This document shows positions 36,993 to 45,325 of a stretch of DNA of 64,000 nucleotides, one piece after another (the stretch's first letter is position 1; the number at the start of each line of letters is the position of its first letter). Under the pieces are notes generated by a model. The model was not told where the DNA came from. It made no database searches and was given only the letters and a program-made list of their open reading frames with translations. The DNA comes from Aestuariivirga litoralis (lineage in GTDB: Bacteria > Pseudomonadota > Alphaproteobacteria > Rhizobiales > Aestuariivirgaceae), in the NCBI RefSeq assembly GCF_003234965.1, contig NZ_QKVK01000005.1, forward strand, positions 248,001 to 312,000. The letters run 5' to 3'. The position numbers and the translations under genes are program-made.

Positions 36993-39011
36993 TTACTGCA
37001 GCAGCCGCGGGATCTCCTCGTTGAACTCCTTCTCGAAGACCAGGGCATCACCCTCGTAGGCCTCGATCCGGCCCCACACGATCCAGTGCCGCGCCGTGGC
37101 GGTGAGCCGCCCGAAGGTCTCGGTGCGGATCGACCAGTCGCCGCGCTGCCGGGTCTCGGTCCAGTGGGTTTCCATTTTCGCTGAAAGCGGGTCGTCCGGC
37201 ATGATCGAGTATTTCTCGCGCCCCGCGCCGCCGATGATCAGGCCATGCGGGTGAAGCTCCTGTTCGCCGAAATCGTCGACGATCTCGATCCTGAGTTCGC
37301 CGGTCTCGGGGTCGGTCACCGTCTCGCGCTTGTTCCAGGACGTCCTGATCTCTGTCTGGTCCACCGGCGGTGCCGCCTCGGGCTCGGCCCATGCCACCGC
37401 CGACTCGCCCGCCGCGTCCTTGCGCAGCGGCAGGTGCAGCTGCGACTTGCCGGCATAGACGGTGAGCGTCACAGGCTCGGGGGCCGGCCACATCATCGGG
37501 AAGTAGGAGGTCGAGATCGCCACCCGCAGCCTGTGGCCCTTCGGCACCCGCCAGGCAATGTCGTCGAGCTTGATCTTCATGCGGTAGTGCTTGCCGGGCT
37601 CCAGCGGCATGGGGAATTCGCGGCTGTCCCGCATGCACAGGTTCTGCAGGTGATAGGTGATGCGCGAGACTTCGCCCGAGGGCCACACGTCGTTGAGCCG
37701 CACCGCGATGTGCGCCACCGGCTTGTCGACCGAGAACTCGATTTCCACTGCCGGCTGGCCCACGATGTCGATGTCGGTGACCAGCGCCGGCGTGTCGAAG
37801 GTGATCGACTGCGCGTCGTCGCGCGCCTGGTCGCCCGGGAATTCGGGGCCGAGCCAGATGATGCAGTATTCCCCGCCATCCGCCCCGGTCGTCTGCCTGG
37901 AACAGATGGAGAGCGGTGTCTCCGTTCCCGCCGTGGGCCCGATGCCGCCGGCATTGAGCCACCACTTCTTGGTCTCGATATGCCCGAAGCCCCAGAAGCT
38001 GTCGCCGATCCAGCGGCCCTCGATTCTTTCAGGAAAGGTGCCGGGCTTCCACGGCTCCATCACGTAGTAGCGGTAGTCCGGGTCGCGCGAGATCTGCGCG
38101 TTGCTGCCCTTCAGCCACTGGTCCCACCAGCGCAGGCACTCCTGCAGGAAGCCGATGCGCGGTTCGGGCACCGCGAAATGCGGGTACTTGTGCGCCCAGG
38201 GCCCGATGATTGCCTTCCTCGTGGTGCGCAGGCCCTTCATCAGGCGGGGCACGGCGTTGGAATAGGCGTCGTTCCAGCCGCCCACCACCAGCGTGGGCGC
38301 CTCGATCGCCGAATAGTTCTCGCACACCGAGCCGTGTTTCCAGTAGTCGTCGCGGTGCGGGTGCGAGAGCCAAGGGATGACGAGGAAGGGCTCGTTCTCC
38401 AGCCGCTCCATCCACATCTCGCGCCAGCGCTCGCCCACGATCAGCGGGTCCGGCGGGCGCGAGGAATAGGCCAGCATGGTGGCGGCCCAGCCCAGCATCT
38501 CGTTCAGCACCGTGCCGCCCTTGTAGTGGACGTCGTCCTCGTAGCGGTCGTCCGTCGAGCAGATGGTGACGATGGCCTTCAGCGCATCGGGCTTCAGCGC
38601 CGCCACCTGCAGGGCATTGAAGCCGCCCCACGAGATGCCGAACATGCCGACCTTGCCGTTGCACCAGGGCTGGGCGGAGAGCCAGTCGATCACCTCCACC
38701 GCGTCAAGCTGCTCCTGCTCGGTATATTCGTCGGCCATCAGGCCGTCGGAATCGCCGTTCCCCCGCATGTCGACGCGGACCGAGACATAACCGTGGCCGG
38801 CGAAATAGGGGTGCGTCAGCGCATCGCGCACATGGGTTCCGTCGCGCTTGCGGTAAGGCAGGTACTCGAGCAGCGCGGGCAGGGGCGTGTATTCCGCCGC
38901 CTCGGGCATCCACACCCGCGCGGCGAGCTTCGTGCCGTCGGAGAGCGGGATCCAAAGGTTCTCGATTTCCGTCACCTCGTAGGGCAGGTCGGTACGCGTC
39001 GTGATCGTCAT
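36993..39011 (-). CDS. CocE/NonD family hydrolase
   Basis: The 672-residue product belongs to the CocE/NonD (X-Pro dipeptidyl-peptidase S15) group. An alpha/beta hydrolase domain carries nucleophile S127 in MFGISWGGFNAL and DMRGNGDSDG, and a C-terminal jelly-roll domain begins near TFDTPALVTDIDIVGQPAV. Members hydrolyse esters (cocaine esterase), acyl-amino acids or beta-lactam esters. Its ATG directly abuts the stop of the upstream hydrolase gene, so the two form an operon and may act on successive bonds of one compound. Substrate unknown. Confidence 0.88.
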   Translation of the reverse strand: MTITTRTDLPYEVTEIENLWIPLSDGTKLAARVWMPEAAEYTPLPALLEYLPYRKRDGTHVRDALTHPYFAGHGYVSVRVDMRGNGDSDGLMADEYTEQEQLDAVEVIDWLSAQPWCNGKVGMFGISWGGFNALQVAALKPDALKAIVTICSTDDRYEDDVHYKGGTVLNEMLGWAATMLAYSSRPPDPLIVGERWREMWMERLENEPFLVIPWLSHPHRDDYWKHGSVCENYSAIEAPTLVVGGWNDAYSNAVPRLMKGLRTTRKAIIGPWAHKYPHFAVPEPRIGFLQECLRWWDQWLKGSNAQISRDPDYRYYVMEPWKPGTFPERIEGRWIGDSFWGFGHIETKKWWLNAGGIGPTAGTETPLSICSRQTTGADGGEYCIIWLGPEFPGDQARDDAQSITFDTPALVTDIDIVGQPAVEIEFSVDKPVAHIAVRLNDVWPSGEVSRITYHLQNLCMRDSREFPMPLEPGKHYRMKIKLDDIAWRVPKGHRLRVAISTSYFPMMWPAPEPVTLTVYAGKSQLHLPLRKDAAGESAVAWAEPEAAPPVDQTEIRTSWNKRETVTDPETGELRIEIVDDFGEQELHPHGLIIGGAGREKYSIMPDDPLSAKMETHWTETRQRGDWSIRTETFGRLTATARHWIVWGRIEAYEGDALVFEKEFNEEIPRLLQ

Positions 39012-39980
39012 TCAGGTCATCTCGGGTGGAAGGCGGCCGTGGTGCGCGAGGCTCGCGCAGGCCTGGGTGATGGCCTCGAAACTGGCGCGCGCGGGCAAGC
39101 TCATGTTCCGTGCACGGAGGAAGGCGTGGACGAGCAGTGGCTCGTCGCGCACCTGCGCGTGGACGCCCGCCGCGCGCAGGGCCGCGGCATAGGCAAAGCA
39201 GTCGTCATGCAGGGGGTCGAGGGCAGCGGCCACCATGAAGGCGGGCGGCAGGCCGCGAAAATCCGTCTCGCGCAGGGGCTCGGCGAATTTCGAGCCGCCG
39301 CCCCGGTAGGTGTCGCGGTAATAGCGGACGTCGGCCGTCGAAAGCCCAGGCGCATGGGACTGTGACACGTAGGAGCCGCTGTCCATGTCGCCGCCGAGGC
39401 CCGGGTAGATCAGCACCTGGCCCTTGAGCCGCGGGGCCTCCTCGTCCCGCGCCTTCAGGCACAGCGCCGCGGCCAGGTTGCCGCCTGCCGAATCGCCACC
39501 GATGATGATCTCGGCATTGGTCGAAGCCACCGCCTTCAGGGCCGCCCAGCCATCCTCGAAGGCGGCGGGGAAGGGGTGCTCGGGTGCCAGGCGATAGTCG
39601 ACGGCCACCACGTCGATGCGTGCCCCCGCGCAAAGCTCGGCGCAGACGTCGTCGTGGCTGTCGAGGCCGCCCAGCACGAAGCCGCCGCCATGGAGATAGA
39701 CCAGCACCGGCGCAGTCTCCGTGCCTGCCAGCCGGTAGTGGCGGCAGGGCACCCCGCCATAGCGCAGGTCCTCCGCCGCGACGCCGGCCGGGCGGGGCTT
39801 GCGGAAATGCGCGCAGTAGCGGTCATAGAAGGCCCGCTGCTCCGCCATGGTGAAATTCACCGCGTCGGGAGGATAGAAGCGCTCGCCGGCGATCAGGAAA
39901 TCGCGGATGCCGGGATCTTCCAGCCAGGCATATTTCGTTTCGATCTCGTCCAAGATGTTTCGCTGTGTGATGCGCGGCAC
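39012..39980 (-). CDS. Alpha/beta hydrolase of the hormone-sensitive lipase family
   Basis: The 322-residue product has the HSL signature HGGGFVLGG (oxyanion hole) and nucleophile elbow GDSAGGN, then AALDPLHDD (acid) and LLVHAFLRA (His). Such enzymes are carboxylesterases on small acyl esters or amides. The start is GTG 39980; no ATG fits the family N-terminus. It is the first gene of a two-gene operon with the CocE/NonD hydrolase. A second HSL paralogue lies at 41.9 kb. Confidence 0.87.
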   Translation of the reverse strand: MPRITQRNILDEIETKYAWLEDPGIRDFLIAGERFYPPDAVNFTMAEQRAFYDRYCAHFRKPRPAGVAAEDLRYGGVPCRHYRLAGTETAPVLVYLHGGGFVLGGLDSHDDVCAELCAGARIDVVAVDYRLAPEHPFPAAFEDGWAALKAVASTNAEIIIGGDSAGGNLAAALCLKARDEEAPRLKGQVLIYPGLGGDMDSGSYVSQSHAPGLSTADVRYYRDTYRGGGSKFAEPLRETDFRGLPPAFMVAAALDPLHDDCFAYAAALRAAGVHAQVRDEPLLVHAFLRARNMSLPARASFEAITQACASLAHHGRLPPEMT

Positions 39981-40122
39981 AGATGCCGGCCGCCGCGCAG
40001 GTTACAAGCTCATCCATCGAAAGCAAGATGAACGCCGGATAAACGCAGCGGCCAGCAGTGGTTCAGGCCCCGAGGTTTAGAAAGGCGGCAAACGGCAACA
40101 CAGGGATCAAGGGACAACGGCC

Positions 40123-40734
40123 ATGAACAGGATTTTCACCATCATCGCTTCCGCCGCCTTCGGGGCGGGCCTCCTCGCCACCTCGGCCTTCGCCGGCCAG
40201 GTCGCACCCAGCCAGCAGGATGGGCCCTTCCAGGGCGTCACCATCGTCCCCGCCTCGGCCAGCCCCACGCAGGATGCGGCCCCCGAGGTGCAGGGCTTCA
40301 AGCGCGGCAAGCTCGTCGCCTTCGCGGCCGAGGCCAAACCCGGCGACATCATCATCAACACCCGCGAGAACCGGCTCTACTACGTACTGGGTGACGGCCA
40401 GGCGGTGATGTACCGCGTCGCCACCGCCAAGAAGGGCTTCGAGTGGCGCGGCTCGCACCAGGTGTCCTCCAAGGTCAAGTGGCCCGACTGGCGCCCGCCG
40501 GCGGAGATGAGGAAGCGCCGCCCGGAACTGCCGGCCTACATGGCGGGCGGCCCCAACAACCCGCTCGGCGCCCGCGCCATCTATCTCGGCTCCTCGATCT
40601 ACCGCATCCACGGCACCAACGAGCCCTCCTCCATCGGCAAGGCCGCATCCTCCGGCTGCATCCGCATGCTGAACGAGGACGTGAGCGAACTCTACCGCCA
40701 CGTGAAGCTCGGCGCCCGCGTCACCGTGATGTGA
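40123..40734 (+). CDS. L,D-transpeptidase (YkuD domain)
   Basis: The 203-residue product has a signal peptide (MNRIFTIIASAAFGAGLLAT, cleavage near AFA) and a YkuD domain with the active-site motif IHGTNEPSSIGKAASSGCIR; C179 is the nucleophile. It cross-links peptidoglycan stem peptides or attaches proteins to them in the periplasm. Length and the short N-terminal linker suit the ErfK/YbiS/YnhG group common in Hyphomicrobiales. It stands alone and diverges from the hydrolase operon. Confidence 0.92.
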   Translation: MNRIFTIIASAAFGAGLLATSAFAGQVAPSQQDGPFQGVTIVPASASPTQDAAPEVQGFKRGKLVAFAAEAKPGDIIINTRENRLYYVLGDGQAVMYRVATAKKGFEWRGSHQVSSKVKWPDWRPPAEMRKRRPELPAYMAGGPNNPLGARAIYLGSSIYRIHGTNEPSSIGKAASSGCIRMLNEDVSELYRHVKLGARVTVM

Positions 40735-40766
40735 GGCGTCCGACATCCCGGCATTCCTCCCCAACT

Positions 40767-40844
40767 CATCATCGCCGGGCTCGTCCCGGCGATCTTTTCT
40801 GGCTGAAACCGAAAGGATGCCCGGGACAAGCCCGGGCATGATGA
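40767..40844. repeat. Inverted pair of palindromic repeats, family B
   Basis: CATCATCGCCGGGCTCGTCC at the left and a matching inverted copy ending GCCCGGGCATGATG at the right, each itself a small hairpin. The same composite occurs at 44015-44092. It lies between the L,D-transpeptidase and agmatinase-like genes and may act as a terminator. Confidence 0.75.
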
Positions 40845-40945
40845 GGGTGGGGATTGCGCCACGAAATACAGCCCTGCGCGGCTCGCGTTTCCCTTCTGCG
40901 CCCGGCCGCCCTATCATGGCCGCACCAGATTCGACGGGAGCAATC

Positions 40946-41893
40946 ATGACAGAGTTCAACCAGCCGCTCGGCGGCAATGACATGCCGCGCTTTGCCGGGC
41001 CCGCCACCATGATGCGCCTGCCCAGCCAGGCGACCGCAAAGGGCCTCGACGTGTGTTTCGTGGGCGTGCCGATCGACATCGGCTCGTCCAACCGCTCCGG
41101 CACGCGCCACGGGCCCCGCCAGATCCGGGCCGAGTCCTGCATGATCCGCCCCTACAACATGGCGACCAGGGCCAAGCCCTTCGAGTCCTTCCAGGTAGCC
41201 GACATCGGCGACGTGGCGATCAACACCTTCGACCTCAAGAAGACGGTGGGCATCATCGAGAAGGCCTATGACGCGATCCTGGCCGAGAACTGCAAGCCGC
41301 TGACGCTCGGCGGCGACCACACGCTGACGCTGCCCATCCTGCGCGCCATGGCCAAGAAACATGGGCCCGTCGCGCTGATCCATGTCGACGCCCATGCCGA
41401 CATCAATGACGAGATGTTCGGCGAGAAGATCGCCCATGGCACGCCCTTCCGCCGCGCCATCGAGGAGAACCTGCTCGCCTGCGACAAGTCCTTCCAGATC
41501 GGGCTGCGCGGCTCGGGCTATTCACCCGATGATTTCGACTGGACCAGGAACCAGGGCTTCACCGTGGTGACGGCGGAGGAGTGCTGGTACAAATCTCTTG
41601 CGCCCTTGATGGAGCAGGTGCGCGCGAAGGTCGGCAACCACCCGGTCTACCTCACCTATGACATCGACAGCCTCGACCCCGCCTTCGCGCCCGGCACCGG
41701 CACGGTGGAGGTGGGCGGCCTCTCCACCTGGCAGGCGCTCGAGATCATCCGCGGCTGCCGCGGGCTCAATTTGGTGGGCGGCGATCTCGTCGAGGTCTCG
41801 CCGCCGCTCGACCCCGTGGGCAACACCGCATTGATCGGCGCGAACTTCCTCTACGAGATGCTCTGCGTTCTGCCCGGCTGCCAGTACGGCTGA
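40946..41893 (+). CDS. speB: Agmatinase / ureohydrolase family protein
   Basis: The 315-residue product is a ureohydrolase with the manganese motifs GGDHTLTLPI, HVDAHADIND and TYDIDSLDPAFAPGTG. Agmatinase converts agmatine to putrescine and urea; guanidinobutyrase and related enzymes share these motifs, so the exact guanidine substrate is inferred. ATG 40946 has GGGAG upstream; the frame is open another 43 codons but that part crosses a repeat. It converges on an HSL-type hydrolase gene with no gap between stops. Confidence 0.82.
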   Translation: MTEFNQPLGGNDMPRFAGPATMMRLPSQATAKGLDVCFVGVPIDIGSSNRSGTRHGPRQIRAESCMIRPYNMATRAKPFESFQVADIGDVAINTFDLKKTVGIIEKAYDAILAENCKPLTLGGDHTLTLPILRAMAKKHGPVALIHVDAHADINDEMFGEKIAHGTPFRRAIEENLLACDKSFQIGLRGSGYSPDDFDWTRNQGFTVVTAEECWYKSLAPLMEQVRAKVGNHPVYLTYDIDSLDPAFAPGTGTVEVGGLSTWQALEIIRGCRGLNLVGGDLVEVSPPLDPVGNTALIGANFLYEMLCVLPGCQYG

Positions 41894-42850
41894 TCACGAC
41901 GGCGGAAGCGCGCCCTCATGCGCCAGATGGCGGACGGCATCGGCAATGGCCTTGAAGCCTGCCATCGCCGCCTTGCTGTGGTGGCGCGAACGCCAGTAGG
42001 AGTGCGCCAGTGCGGCTTCCTCGCGCAACGCCACCGGCACGCCCGCCGCCTTGAGTTTCCCGGCGAAGATCACGCCGTCATCATGCAGCGGGTCATGCGC
42101 CGCCACGGAGATGAAGGTCGGCGGCAGCCCGCCCACGTCCCTGGCGCTGTTGGGAACACCCGTCGGGTCGCTCCAGCTGGCCGAGCCCTTCGGCCCGAGC
42201 AGCGCCACGAGGCATTCGATCATCTCGTCACGGCCGAGTGCGGGTGAATTGGCCTGCGCCATGTAGGATCCTGTCTCGGTATCCCCGCCGACTGCCGGAT
42301 TGATCAGCACCATCCCGCGCAAGGCCCGGCCGCCGTCGCGCCTGATCGCCAGCGCGGTGCCCGCCGCCACCTGGCCGCCGGCACTGTCGCCCGCGGCGAT
42401 GATGTGGGTGGGATCGATGCCCATGGCGCGGCCGGAACTGCGCATCCAGTCGAGAACCGTGAGAGCGTCCTCGACCTGGGCCGGATGCGGGTGCTCGGGT
42501 GCCAGGCGATAATCGAAGCACACGACCACCACGTCCGCCTGGTCGGCCAGTTCGGCGCAGAGGTCGTCATGCGTCTCGCAGCTGCCCATGGTCCAGCCGC
42601 CGCCATGGGCATAGAGCACGCCGGGCTTCGGGTCCTCGCCCGGCGGGCGGTAGATGCGGAGATGCAGCCCGTCGACCTCCATATCCTCCACCATCAGCCG
42701 CTCCGGCCGCCGCGCGCGGGCCTTGCGGCAGGCCGCCTCCCAGGCTTCGCGCTGGCGGGCGAGCGGCCAGGCCGGGTCCCATTCGCCCGCCTCCGCGGCC
42801 TGCGCTGCGAGATGGGCGCGGCATTCGGCGTCGAAGGGCTGGCTGATCAT
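41894..42850 (-). CDS. Alpha/beta hydrolase of the hormone-sensitive lipase family
   Basis: The 318-residue product has HGGGWTMGS (oxyanion), GDSAGGQ (nucleophile Ser), VAAHDPLHDDG (acid) and LAHSYWRSR (His). It is a paralogue of the hydrolase at 39-40 kb, sharing DSHDD/ETHDDLCAEL and FDYRLAPEHPHPA segments. A carboxylesterase of unknown substrate. It diverges from phoR with only 53 bases between the start codons, so the phoR promoter must be inside or across this gene's 5' end. Confidence 0.86.
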   Translation of the reverse strand: MISQPFDAECRAHLAAQAAEAGEWDPAWPLARQREAWEAACRKARARRPERLMVEDMEVDGLHLRIYRPPGEDPKPGVLYAHGGGWTMGSCETHDDLCAELADQADVVVVCFDYRLAPEHPHPAQVEDALTVLDWMRSSGRAMGIDPTHIIAAGDSAGGQVAAGTALAIRRDGGRALRGMVLINPAVGGDTETGSYMAQANSPALGRDEMIECLVALLGPKGSASWSDPTGVPNSARDVGGLPPTFISVAAHDPLHDDGVIFAGKLKAAGVPVALREEAALAHSYWRSRHHSKAAMAGFKAIADAVRHLAHEGALPPS

Positions 42851-42903
42851 GGCGCTAGGCTCCCGGCAATCGATCTGTCATATGGGGCTGCAATCCTGCA
42901 CCC

Positions 42904-43959
42904 ATGCAGCTCTTTCGTCCAATCATCCGAGCCATCCGGCCCATGCCGAACAGCGTGCCGCAACCTGCCGACCTCGTCCATGCCATGCCGGACCCCGCGC
43001 TGGTGGTGGATGCGCAGGGCGTGGTGCGGCTGGCCAACGAGCAGGCGGTGGATCTGCTCGAGGCCGATCCCACGGGACGGCACCTTTCCGCCACGCTGCG
43101 CGCCCCCGATGTGCTGGAGGCCGTCACCGCCGCCACCTCCGGGGCCGGCAGTGCCAGCGTCGATTATGAAATCCGCGTGCCGGTGCCGCGCGCCTTCCGC
43201 GCCCACATCTCCTGCCTCGGCCAGGGCAAGGGTGCGCTGATCACGCTCCGCGACCTGACGCGCGAACAGCAGATCGAGCGCATGCGCGCCGACTTCGTGG
43301 CCAATGCCAGCCACGAGCTCAGGACACCGCTCACCGCGCTGTCCGGCTTCCTCGAAACCATCCAGGGCCCGGCCAAGTCCGATCCCAAGGCGCAGGAGAA
43401 ATTCCTGGGGCTGATGAAGAGCCAGGCCGAACGCATGCGCCGCCTGATCGACGATCTGCTCTCGCTGTCGCGCATCGAGATGAACGAGCATGTCAGGCCC
43501 TCGGGCGAGGTGGACCTCGCGCAGGTCGCGCACCATGTGCGTGACGTGCTCTCCGGCATGGCGAAGGATTTCGGCTGCGAGATCGCCGTCGAGACCGATG
43601 GCTCGGTCACTATCGCCGGGAGCCGCGACGAGCTCGTCCAGGTGCTGCAGAACCTGGCCGAGAACGCACTGAAATACGGCAGCTCCGGCAAGCTGGTCGA
43701 GATCATCGTGCGCAAGAACGGCGAATGGGCGGACGTCAGCGTGCGCGACCATGGCCCGGGCATCGCCGAGCAGCACATCCCGCGCCTGACCGAGCGCTTC
43801 TACCGCGTCAACGTGCAGGACAGCCGCTCGCGCGGCGGCACCGGGCTGGGGCTCGCCATCGTCAAGCACATCGTCAACCGGCACCGGGGCAAGCTGGTCA
43901 TCACCTCCGAACTCGGCAAGGGCAGCACCTTCCTGATGCGGCTGCCGGTGAAGGGGTAG
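42904..43959 (+). CDS. phoR: Phosphate regulon sensor histidine kinase, form without membrane segments
   Basis: The 351-residue product has a PAS-like domain (about residues 25-110, DPALVVDAQGVVRLANEQAV), HisKA with H137 in NASHELRTPLTALSGF, and a HATPase with VRDHGPGIAEQHIPRLTERF and GGTGLGLAIVKHI. It sits at the head of pstSCAB-phoU-phoB, so it is the PhoB kinase. No membrane helix is visible before the PAS domain, whereas most PhoR have one or two; signalling would then depend on contact with PhoU or the Pst complex. Confidence 0.87.
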   Translation: MQLFRPIIRAIRPMPNSVPQPADLVHAMPDPALVVDAQGVVRLANEQAVDLLEADPTGRHLSATLRAPDVLEAVTAATSGAGSASVDYEIRVPVPRAFRAHISCLGQGKGALITLRDLTREQQIERMRADFVANASHELRTPLTALSGFLETIQGPAKSDPKAQEKFLGLMKSQAERMRRLIDDLLSLSRIEMNEHVRPSGEVDLAQVAHHVRDVLSGMAKDFGCEIAVETDGSVTIAGSRDELVQVLQNLAENALKYGSSGKLVEIIVRKNGEWADVSVRDHGPGIAEQHIPRLTERFYRVNVQDSRSRGGTGLGLAIVKHIVNRHRGKLVITSELGKGSTFLMRLPVKG

Positions 43960-44014
43960 GGGGCCGGTCCAGCCTTCCTCCTCTCGGTCCATCACGCTAC
44001 GTCGGCCCACACCA

Positions 44015-44092
44015 CATCATGCCCGGGCTTGTGCCGGGCATCCCTTGCGGCGGTGGCAAGAGGATCGCCGGGTCAAGCCCGGCGATGATGAG
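44015..44092. repeat. Inverted pair of palindromic repeats, family B
   Basis: Left part CATCATGCCCGGGCTTGTGC and right part GGATCGCCGGGTCAAGCCCG plus GCGATGATG; same composite as at 40767-40844. It lies between phoR and pstS, just before the Pho-box array, and is a plausible terminator for phoR. Confidence 0.75.
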
Positions 44093-44119
44093 ATAATATC
44101 ATAATATCAAATATTTAAA

Positions 44120-44152
44120 TCGTCACAATAGTGTAATCTTACAGTCACATAA
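44120..44152 (+). promoter_or_regulatory. Pho-box-like array upstream of pstS
   Basis: Three consecutive 11-base units start at 44120, 44131 and 44142: TCGTCACAATA, GTGTAATCTTA and CAGTCACATAA. The outer two share GTCACA exactly 22 bases apart. PhoB binds 7-base CTGTCAT/C repeats with an 11-base period. The array lies in an AT-rich stretch ending 53 bases before the pstS ATG. A further GTGACA occurs inverted at 44159. The phoR-pst-phoB context supports it. Confidence 0.65.
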
Positions 44153-44205
44153 GCGTTTTGTGACATCCCTAGCTTCCGCCTGCCTTCAGACAGGAGAGAG
44201 ACAAC

Positions 44206-45246
44206 ATGAAACGCACCCTTCTCACCGTCAGCCTCGTCGCGCTGACCGCCGTGCCGGCCCTTGCCGCGCGCGACCAGATCCGCATCGTCGGTTCCTCCAC
44301 CGTTTATCCCTTCACAACGGCGGTGGCCGAGCAGTTCGGCAAGTCCACCGGCATGAAGACCCCGGTCGTCGAGTCGACCGGCACCGGCGGCGGCATGAAG
44401 CTGTTCTGCGCCGGTGTGGGCGAGGACACGCCTGACTTCACCAACGCCTCGCGCCCCATCAAGAAGGGCGAGTTCGAGGATTGCCAGAAGAACGGCGTGA
44501 CGGAGATCGTTCAGCTCGAAGTGGGCTTCGACGGCCTGTCGATCGCCCAGTCGAAGGATGCCACCCCGCTGTCCCTCACCAAGGAGCAGCTGTTCAAGGC
44601 GCTGGCCAAGAACATCCCCGATGCCGATGGCAAGCTGATCCCCAACCCCAACAAGACCTGGAAGGACGTCGACGCCTCGCTTCCCGACGTCAAGATCGAA
44701 GTGCTGGGCCCGCCGCCCACCTCCGGCACGCGTGACAGCTTCGCCGAGCTGGTGCTCGAGGCGGGCGCCCTCAAGAACCCCGCCCTGGCCGACCTGAAGA
44801 AGGCCGATGCCAAGGCCTTCGAAGCGGTGTGGAAGTCGATCCGCGAGGACGGCGCCTATGTCGAGGCCGGCGAGAACGACAACCTGATCGTCCAGAAGCT
44901 GACGGCGAACCCGACCGCGCTCGGCATCTTCGGCTTCTCCTTCGTCGAGCAGAACGCCAACGCCATCAAGGACATTCCGATCGAGGGCGTGGAAGCGACC
45001 TATGAGACCATCGCCGACGGCACCTACAAGGTTGCCCGTCCGCTCTTCGTCTATGCCAAGAAACAGCATATCGGCACGATCCCCGGCATGGCCGAGTTCA
45101 TCGCCGAATACGTGTCCGACAAGGCGATCGGCGAGGACGGCTACCTGGCCGACAAGGGCCTCGTGACGCTTCCGGGCGAAGAGGCTGACAAGACCCGTGC
45201 AGTTGCCAAGGACCTCACCGTCCTCACGGCGGAAGACGTCAAGTAA
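44206..45246 (+). CDS. pstS: Phosphate ABC transporter substrate-binding protein
   Basis: The 346-residue product has a signal peptide (residues 1-20, ending PALA) and starts its mature part with DQIRIVGSSTVYPFTTAVAE, the phosphate-binding pattern of the PstS group. GTGGGMKLFCAG and GPPPTSGTRDSFAEL are the other phosphate contacts. It captures inorganic phosphate in the periplasm for PstCAB. AGGAGAGA precedes the ATG. A hairpin between pstS and pstC may lower downstream expression. Confidence 0.95.
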   Translation: MKRTLLTVSLVALTAVPALAARDQIRIVGSSTVYPFTTAVAEQFGKSTGMKTPVVESTGTGGGMKLFCAGVGEDTPDFTNASRPIKKGEFEDCQKNGVTEIVQLEVGFDGLSIAQSKDATPLSLTKEQLFKALAKNIPDADGKLIPNPNKTWKDVDASLPDVKIEVLGPPPTSGTRDSFAELVLEAGALKNPALADLKKADAKAFEAVWKSIREDGAYVEAGENDNLIVQKLTANPTALGIFGFSFVEQNANAIKDIPIEGVEATYETIADGTYKVARPLFVYAKKQHIGTIPGMAEFIAEYVSDKAIGEDGYLADKGLVTLPGEEADKTRAVAKDLTVLTAEDVK

Positions 45247-45263
45247 CTGCACAAGTGAGGGAT

Positions 45264-45300
45264 CAGGGGGACCGCGGATGAACCGGCCCCCTGGTCTTTG
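45264..45300 (+). terminator. Hairpin between pstS and pstC (partial terminator)
   Basis: CAGGGGG at 45264-45270 pairs with CCCCCTG at 45287-45293, with a smaller inner stem, followed by GTCTTTGTCCTT. It is 17 bases after the pstS stop. Such a hairpin would stabilise pstS mRNA or cut readthrough, matching the need for far more binding protein than permease. Confidence 0.5.
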
Positions 45301-45325
45301 TCCTTCCCCTTAGTCGGAGCGACCG

